Shown here: positions 6,207 through 9,848 of the stretch, piece after piece
Layout: each line of letters starts with the position of its first letter
How positions within the stretch are numbered: position 1 is the stretch's first letter
Program-made: the position numbers and the translations under genes
The notes under the pieces: generated by a model
Told to the model about the DNA's origin: nothing
Database searches by the model: none
The model's input: the letters and a program-made list of their open reading frames with translations, nothing else
From: an uncultured Flavobacteriales bacterium
GTDB taxonomy: Bacteria; Bacteroidota; Bacteroidia; Flavobacteriales_E; Vicingaceae
Length of the DNA stretch: 9,848 nucleotides
Direction of reading: 5' to 3'
Assembly: GCA_937925525.1 (NCBI GenBank)
Contig: CALALS010000175.1
Coordinates: 1 to 9,848, forward strand

Positions 6207-6245
6207 CAGCTTTGCGATTATTTGGGTATTGTGGTGTTAGGTTAA
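6207..6245 (+). repeat. Direct repeat copy 2: orphan dnaG 3' end
   Basis: It encodes the same 12 residues as the DnaG C-terminus and ends in TAA, but no primase frame leads into it. Differences from copy 1 are TGT/TGC, GGA/GGT twice and TAG/TAA. The stop codon of the minus-strand gene (6237-6239) lies inside it, so this copy probably marks the original dnaG end beside its convergent neighbour. Confidence 0.92.
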
Positions 6246-6512
6246 AAATAAAGCTACAAGAGTTACTGCTAAAACAATTACTCCAAGTAATATCAAAAGT
6301 ATAATACTATCTTTTTTCTTTTTAGATTCTAGTTTTTCTCTAAACTTTAAAAACTCTTCTTCAGACATTTTGTCATCTAATAACGACTTTAGCTCGTCTG
6401 AACTTTTGATAGATTCCTCTGCAAAATCTTTAAAAGGTTTTTGTTTCTTTAAACGAGAATTATTTTTCAAAGATGTTATAGCTTGTGAAATATGTCCTGC
6501 TCCTCCCGTCAT
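6237..6512 (-). CDS. Small single-TM protein (91 aa), unknown function
   Basis: The protein starts with a glycine-rich tip (T-G-G-A-G-H-I) and S-L-K-N-N (14-18), then a basic stretch, a charged and probably helical middle (about 27-67) ending K-K-K-K, and one C-terminal hydrophobic segment (about 69-90). The predicted layout is a cytosolic N-terminus with a C-terminal membrane anchor. Its ATG overlaps the stop of the upstream 104-aa gene by 1 nt, so translational coupling is likely. The N-terminal motif, layout and size resemble that neighbour, so the two are probably paralogs. Similar short proteins with a G-rich start and S-L-K-N-N-like motif are, from memory, widespread as hypothetical proteins in Bacteroidota; no function is assigned. 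Its stop lies within the orphan dnaG tail. Confidence 0.75.
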   Translation of the reverse strand: MTGGAGHISQAITSLKNNSRLKKQKPFKDFAEESIKSSDELKSLLDDKMSEEEFLKFREKLESKKKKDSIILLILLGVIVLAVTLVALFLT

Positions 6513-6826
6513 TAGTCTAACTTATCTAAAAATGGTAAATTATATTGCATAATAAATAGTGAAATAATAAACATAATACCAATAGCCAATAACAACGAAA
6601 AGATAATTACTTCAATTTGTTGCTCTCGTTTTTTTCTGTTAATCAGCCTAACTTTAAGCCCTTTTAAATTTTCTTTTGCAAGCCTCTTTTCTGTCAGTTT
6701 TTTGAGGTTATCACTTTTCTTTGTTGTAATTGGTTGAAGCTTCTTGTCGAAAATTACTTTTTTCTTAGGTCTCTTATTGTTCTTGAGACTAATATTCATT
6801 GCATTTATAGAACCACCGCCACCCAT
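6512..6826 (-). CDS. Small single-TM protein (104 aa), unknown function, paralog of the next gene
   Basis: It begins M-G-G-G-G-S-I, has I-S-L-K-N-N-K-R (12-19), then a very basic Lys/Arg-rich middle (about 18-68), one hydrophobic helix (about 72-93) and a short tail N-L-P-F-L-D-K-L-D. By the positive-inside rule the basic N-terminal part should be cytosolic. The start is 21 nt after the recJ stop, and the stop overlaps the ATG of the 91-aa gene by 1 nt, so recJ and the two small genes look like one operon. No enzyme motif is present. The basic region could bind nucleic acid or acidic lipid, but this is speculation. Confidence 0.75.
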   Translation of the reverse strand: MGGGGSINAMNISLKNNKRPKKKVIFDKKLQPITTKKSDNLKKLTEKRLAKENLKGLKVRLINRKKREQQIEVIIFSLLLAIGIMFIISLFIMQYNLPFLDKLD

Positions 6827-6847
6827 AGATTTAATTACGAAAAGCTT

Positions 6848-8581
6848 CTAAACTAGTTTCAAATCCTTTAGCTTTAGTTGAATGGTAGTATTTCCGTTCC
6901 AATGATTTTCTTCAATAGTATAAGCAATATCAAATGGAACGCCTTCTGAAATTTCATTGATATAATGCCCCATTCCCCAACCAATTACATCAAATTTTAT
7001 ACGATTGTCAGTTGGTTCAAACACTTTTAATTTTAGATGGTCTTCTCCAATCAATCTATATTCAGAGGCTAAAACCTGTTTAGTGGTAAAAACAGGTCGC
7101 ATATTGGCAGGACCAAATGGAGCCATTTGTTTTAAAATACTAACAAATCGGTCATCTATTTGAGCAAAAGAAATTTCTTCATCAATTTGTAAAGATGGGG
7201 TTAGCAATTCATCTGTAATGTTTTCGCAAACTGCTTTTTCAAAGGCTTCGGCAAAGGCTTCCACATTTTCGGGTAACATAGTTAATCCGGCTGCATACTT
7301 ATGTCCACCAAATTTTTCCAGTAAATGAGCACATTTTTCAATGGCTTCATGCACATTATAACCTCTCACCGAGCGGGCAGAACCAGCTACTTTTCCTTCT
7401 GAACCACACAAAATTATAGTTGGCTTATAGTGAGTTTCAATCACTCTTGAAGCCACAATTCCTACTACTCCTTTATGCCAATGTTCTTGGTATAAAACAG
7501 TTGACTTTTTGTTTTGAAGAATTTCTGATTCTTCAATCATTTTTAAGGCTTCTTCACAAATTTGTCGGTCTATTTCTTTCCTATCCGTATTATGTGATTG
7601 TATTAAACTGCCTATTTCATTTGCCTGTTCTTCCGTTTTTGCCATTAATACTTTTACAGCATCTTTGGCATCATCCATACGCCCTGCAGCATTTATTCTT
7701 GGCGCAATTAAAAAAACTAAGTCGGTAACGTTTACTGTTCTCTTTTTAAAGTCAAAACCTGCCAACTCTAACAAAGCTTTAATACCTGCTCTTGGTTGTT
7801 GGTTAATTATTTCTAAACCAAAATAAGTAAGTACTCTGTTTTCATCAATTATTGGTACAATATCAGCCGCAATGCTAATGGCTAAGTATTCCAATAAATG
7901 CTGAATTTCTGCAAAAGGAATTTGCCTCTTTTCACAAACTGCTTGTACTAATTTAAACCCTACTCCACAGCCTGAAAGCTCTTTAAAAGGATACAAACAA
8001 TCTTTCCGCTTTGGGTCTAGAACTGCATAAGCGTTTGGTAATTCTTCACCCGGAAGATGGTGGTCACATATAATTAAATCAATCTCTTTTTCTTTTGCAT
8101 AGTTGGCTTTGTCAATTGCTTTAATTCCACAATCCAGAGCCACCATTACTTTACAGTTATTTTCTAACGCAAAGTCTATTCCTTCAGTTGAAATTCCATA
8201 GCCTTCAGAGTATCTATCCGGAATATAAAAAAGAAAATCTGCGTTTTGGCTTTCCAAAAAAGAAGAGAACAGAGCAACAGAAGTTGTTCCGTCCACATCA
8301 TAATCACCAAAAACTAAAATCTTTTCATTCTTTTCAATGGCAGCAATTATTCTATCGCTAGCTTTATCCATATCTTTCATTAGAAATGGATTGTACAAAT
8401 TTTCTAAACTTGGTCTGAAAAACTGTTTTGCTTTTTCGTAATCTGTAATTTCTCTTTTTACTAGTATTGAAGTAAGACTCTTATCTAAATCGTTTAGTTC
8501 AGCAGAAAGTTGATTAATGAGTTCAGTATTATCTTGCTCGCTAATGTCCCATCTTATATTTTTCGTCTTACCTATTTGCAT
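6848..8581 (-). CDS. recJ: Single-stranded-DNA-specific 5'-3' exonuclease RecJ
   Basis: RecJ degrades single-stranded DNA 5' to 3' in recombination repair (RecF pathway), base-excision and mismatch repair. The 577 residues are normal for the family. Motif I is D93-Y-D-V-D-G98, followed by T-T-S; S-E-G-Y-G-I-S lies at 125-131; motif II Asp is D150-C-G; and the DHH motif is D173-H-H175, completing the Mn2+ site. L-S-G-C-G-V-G-F-K follows. The DHHA1 domain contains G-V-V-G-I-V-A-S-R-V and A-G-S-A-R-S-V-R-G, with G425-G-H-K-Y-A-A-G after them; the C-terminal 110 or so residues are the OB-fold domain. The ATG at 8581 gives an N-terminus of the usual length. All catalytic residues are present. It is the first gene of a close minus-strand group with two small membrane proteins and is convergent with dnaG. 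Confidence 0.97.
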   Translation of the reverse strand: MQIGKTKNIRWDISEQDNTELINQLSAELNDLDKSLTSILVKREITDYEKAKQFFRPSLENLYNPFLMKDMDKASDRIIAAIEKNEKILVFGDYDVDGTTSVALFSSFLESQNADFLFYIPDRYSEGYGISTEGIDFALENNCKVMVALDCGIKAIDKANYAKEKEIDLIICDHHLPGEELPNAYAVLDPKRKDCLYPFKELSGCGVGFKLVQAVCEKRQIPFAEIQHLLEYLAISIAADIVPIIDENRVLTYFGLEIINQQPRAGIKALLELAGFDFKKRTVNVTDLVFLIAPRINAAGRMDDAKDAVKVLMAKTEEQANEIGSLIQSHNTDRKEIDRQICEEALKMIEESEILQNKKSTVLYQEHWHKGVVGIVASRVIETHYKPTIILCGSEGKVAGSARSVRGYNVHEAIEKCAHLLEKFGGHKYAAGLTMLPENVEAFAEAFEKAVCENITDELLTPSLQIDEEISFAQIDDRFVSILKQMAPFGPANMRPVFTTKQVLASEYRLIGEDHLKLKVFEPTDNRIKFDVIGWGMGHYINEISEGVPFDIAYTIEENHWNGNTTIQLKLKDLKLV

Positions 8582-8620
8582 GTTAGTCCTTAATTATTAA
8601 TAATTTATCGAAAATATTCC

Positions 8621-8628
8621 TATATTTG
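8621..8628 (+). promoter_or_regulatory. -7 box of the secreted-protein gene
   Basis: TATATTTG matches TAnnTTTG and is followed by GCGTCC; a start of transcription near 8635 would leave a leader of about 20 nt before the ATG at 8654. No clear -33 TTG is seen upstream. Confidence 0.55.
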
Positions 8629-8639
8629 CGTCCAAACTG

Positions 8640-8647
8640 CAAAACTA
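8640..8647 (-). promoter_or_regulatory. Candidate -7 box for recJ
   Basis: On the minus strand the sequence reads TAGTTTTG, a TAnnTTTG match, 58 nt before the recJ ATG. Predicted transcription would start near 8633, inside the spacer after the plus-strand box, so the two promoters face each other and overlap. Confidence 0.35.
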
Positions 8648-8653
8648 TAAAAC

Positions 8654-9848
8654 ATGAGAAAAATTACATTATTTTGTGCTTTAGCTTTTACTTACAATTT
8701 TGTTTTCTCTCAAAATATTTCTGAGAACGAAATAACGGTAAAATCTAATGTTTACCAAAATGTTACAGCTACTATAAAAGTAGAAAAATTAACTGAAGCT
8801 AATGAAAATGCTTCCGCAATTTATTCTGTAGAAAATAAATCTGTTTCAAAAGAAGTTAACCTAAGTTCATTATTACATCAAGATAATAGTATGCTTAAAG
8901 CTAATGGTTGTGATACTGTTACTAACCTTGTACCTGCAACAGATACTGTTTTATACACATGGAACTTTGGTTCTTTAGGATATATGGGTGGAACTATGAG
9001 TTATACCAACAAAACTCCCAAATGGGCTGAACATTTTACTAAAACCGGTACTTCTACTCATATACAAAACGTAGAATTAACTTTTACGGATGGATATTCG
9101 CCATCTTCTACAAAAACATTTAAAGTTACCGTTTGGAATGACAATGGCCCGAGTGGTGCACCTGGAACGGTTTATGACTCTTATAACATTCCTTACAAAA
9201 CAATTGAAAACTGGATTAAGCAATTTCAAGGAGCTGTTAAAGTTACCTTATCATTTAATAACCCAATCAACATTTCTCTTGATCCAACTTTCTTTGTTGG
9301 TGTTGAATGTGATACATTTGTTCCGGATACACTTTCTATGGCTTATACTAAAAATTTATTTGGAATAGCGGGAAGAACAAATAAAGTTTGGACAAATATT
9401 GCTGGTCCTTGGAATCAGGTAAGTTCAATTTTTATTGACCAAAATAACAACCCAGTTTGGTTAAACGGGTTTACAAGAGTGGGTGTTACTCAGTTTCCTA
9501 TTAATGCAAGACCAACTCCGTTAACTGATACAATATGTCAAGGGGATGTTATTGCTTACTCTTCACTTAATACCACTAATGTTTCCAGTTATCAGTGGGT
9601 GTTCACACAAGGTAGCCCTGGTAATGGTACAACTGCTAATATGAATGTACAATATAACACACCAGGCGTTCACTCTTATCAATACAGAGCCTATAATCAG
9701 TGTGGTATGGCCAATGCCTATGTTGGGCAAATTACTGTAAACCCAAAACCAACTTCTGCTATTACTGGACCTACATTTGTTTGCCCTGGTAATTCTGCAA
9801 CACTAGTAGGAGCAGGTGGTGGAACTTACTTGTGGATTGGTGGTGGAG
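8654..9848 (+). CDS. Large secreted protein with Ig/PKD-like repeats, 5' part (probable T9SS substrate or adhesin)
   Basis: An open frame of 398 codons runs off the right edge with no stop. Residues 1-20 are a Sec signal peptide ending V-F-S-Q. Residues 21 to about 285 are a Ser/Thr/Asn-rich beta-type region that I do not recognise; it includes V-T-V-W-N-D-N-G and F-F-V-G-V-E-C-D. From about 285, D-T-I-C-Q-G-D begins an Ig/PKD-like module (S-Y-Q-W-V-F, then the P-G-x-H-S-Y-x-Y-R-A turn). A second starts near 366 with P-K-P-T and has F-V-C-P-G-N-S-A-T-L-x-G and T-Y-L-W. Tandem modules of this C-x-G ... Y-x-W type are typical of very large Bacteroidota cell-surface proteins that end in a T9SS sorting domain; that end would lie beyond the window, so the secretion route is inferred. 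The start ATG is placed by the signal peptide and the promoter 26 nt upstream. Confidence 0.88.
   Translation, partial: MRKITLFCALAFTYNFVFSQNISENEITVKSNVYQNVTATIKVEKLTEANENASAIYSVENKSVSKEVNLSSLLHQDNSMLKANGCDTVTNLVPATDTVLYTWNFGSLGYMGGTMSYTNKTPKWAEHFTKTGTSTHIQNVELTFTDGYSPSSTKTFKVTVWNDNGPSGAPGTVYDSYNIPYKTIENWIKQFQGAVKVTLSFNNPINISLDPTFFVGVECDTFVPDTLSMAYTKNLFGIAGRTNKVWTNIAGPWNQVSSIFIDQNNNPVWLNGFTRVGVTQFPINARPTPLTDTICQGDVIAYSSLNTTNVSSYQWVFTQGSPGNGTTANMNVQYNTPGVHSYQYRAYNQCGMANAYVGQITVNPKPTSAITGPTFVCPGNSATLVGAGGGTYLWIGGG

Noticed and set aside
5634..6245. Simple insertion-sequence target-site duplication
   Set aside because: A 39-bp duplication is far longer than normal IS target duplications, there is no transposase or terminal inverted repeat, and the silent-only differences indicate past coding selection.
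7420..7728. Plus-strand 102-residue frame opposite recJ
   Set aside because: It lies wholly within conserved recJ coding sequence and has no features of its own.
9090..9368. 92-residue frame inside the right-edge gene
   Set aside because: It is an out-of-frame reading of the continuous 398-codon secreted-protein gene, which has a signal peptide and recognisable modules.

Overview
The window is AT-rich (roughly one third G+C by eye) chromosomal DNA of a Bacteroidota bacterium, probably flavobacterial or a close relative. Supporting signs are a C-terminal type IX secretion (T9SS) sorting domain with the V-Y-P-N-P start, Sec signal peptides ending F-S-Q, several matches to the Bacteroidota -7 promoter consensus TAnnTTTG, almost no Shine-Dalgarno sites, and a DnaG whose zinc ligands are all replaced.

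Left part, plus strand (1-5672): the 3' end of rlmN (rRNA methyltransferase); a lipobox protein that also carries a T9SS sorting domain; a trans-polyprenyl diphosphate synthase (probably for the menaquinone side chain); an exported, probably outer-membrane protein; a MORN-repeat lipoprotein; and dnaG (primase). A perfect 9-bp hairpin followed by an extra copy of its 3' arm lies directly before the dnaG start codon.

Middle (5634-6245): the most unusual region. The last 12 codons and stop of dnaG occur twice, 573 bp apart, and all four differences are silent (three synonymous, one TAG/TAA). Between the copies is a 534-bp insert with two complex palindromic elements flanking a small GIY-YIG nuclease gene. 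That gene is disrupted by a clean 13-bp tandem duplication; removing one copy restores a 96-codon frame with a natural C-terminus. I read this as a small mobile or gene-replacing cassette at the 3' end of dnaG, now probably inactive.

Right part: on the minus strand recJ (8581-6848) is followed closely by two small single-TM proteins (104 and 91 aa) that look like diverged tandem paralogs, the second overlapping the first by 1 nt. The last of them ends inside the second dnaG-tail copy, so dnaG and the recJ group are convergent. Divergent from recJ, and running off the right edge, is a large secreted protein with a signal peptide and Ig/PKD-like repeats (398 residues visible). Its promoter and that of recJ seem to overlap face to face in a 72-bp gap.

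No rRNA, tRNA, CRISPR array or transposase gene was seen.
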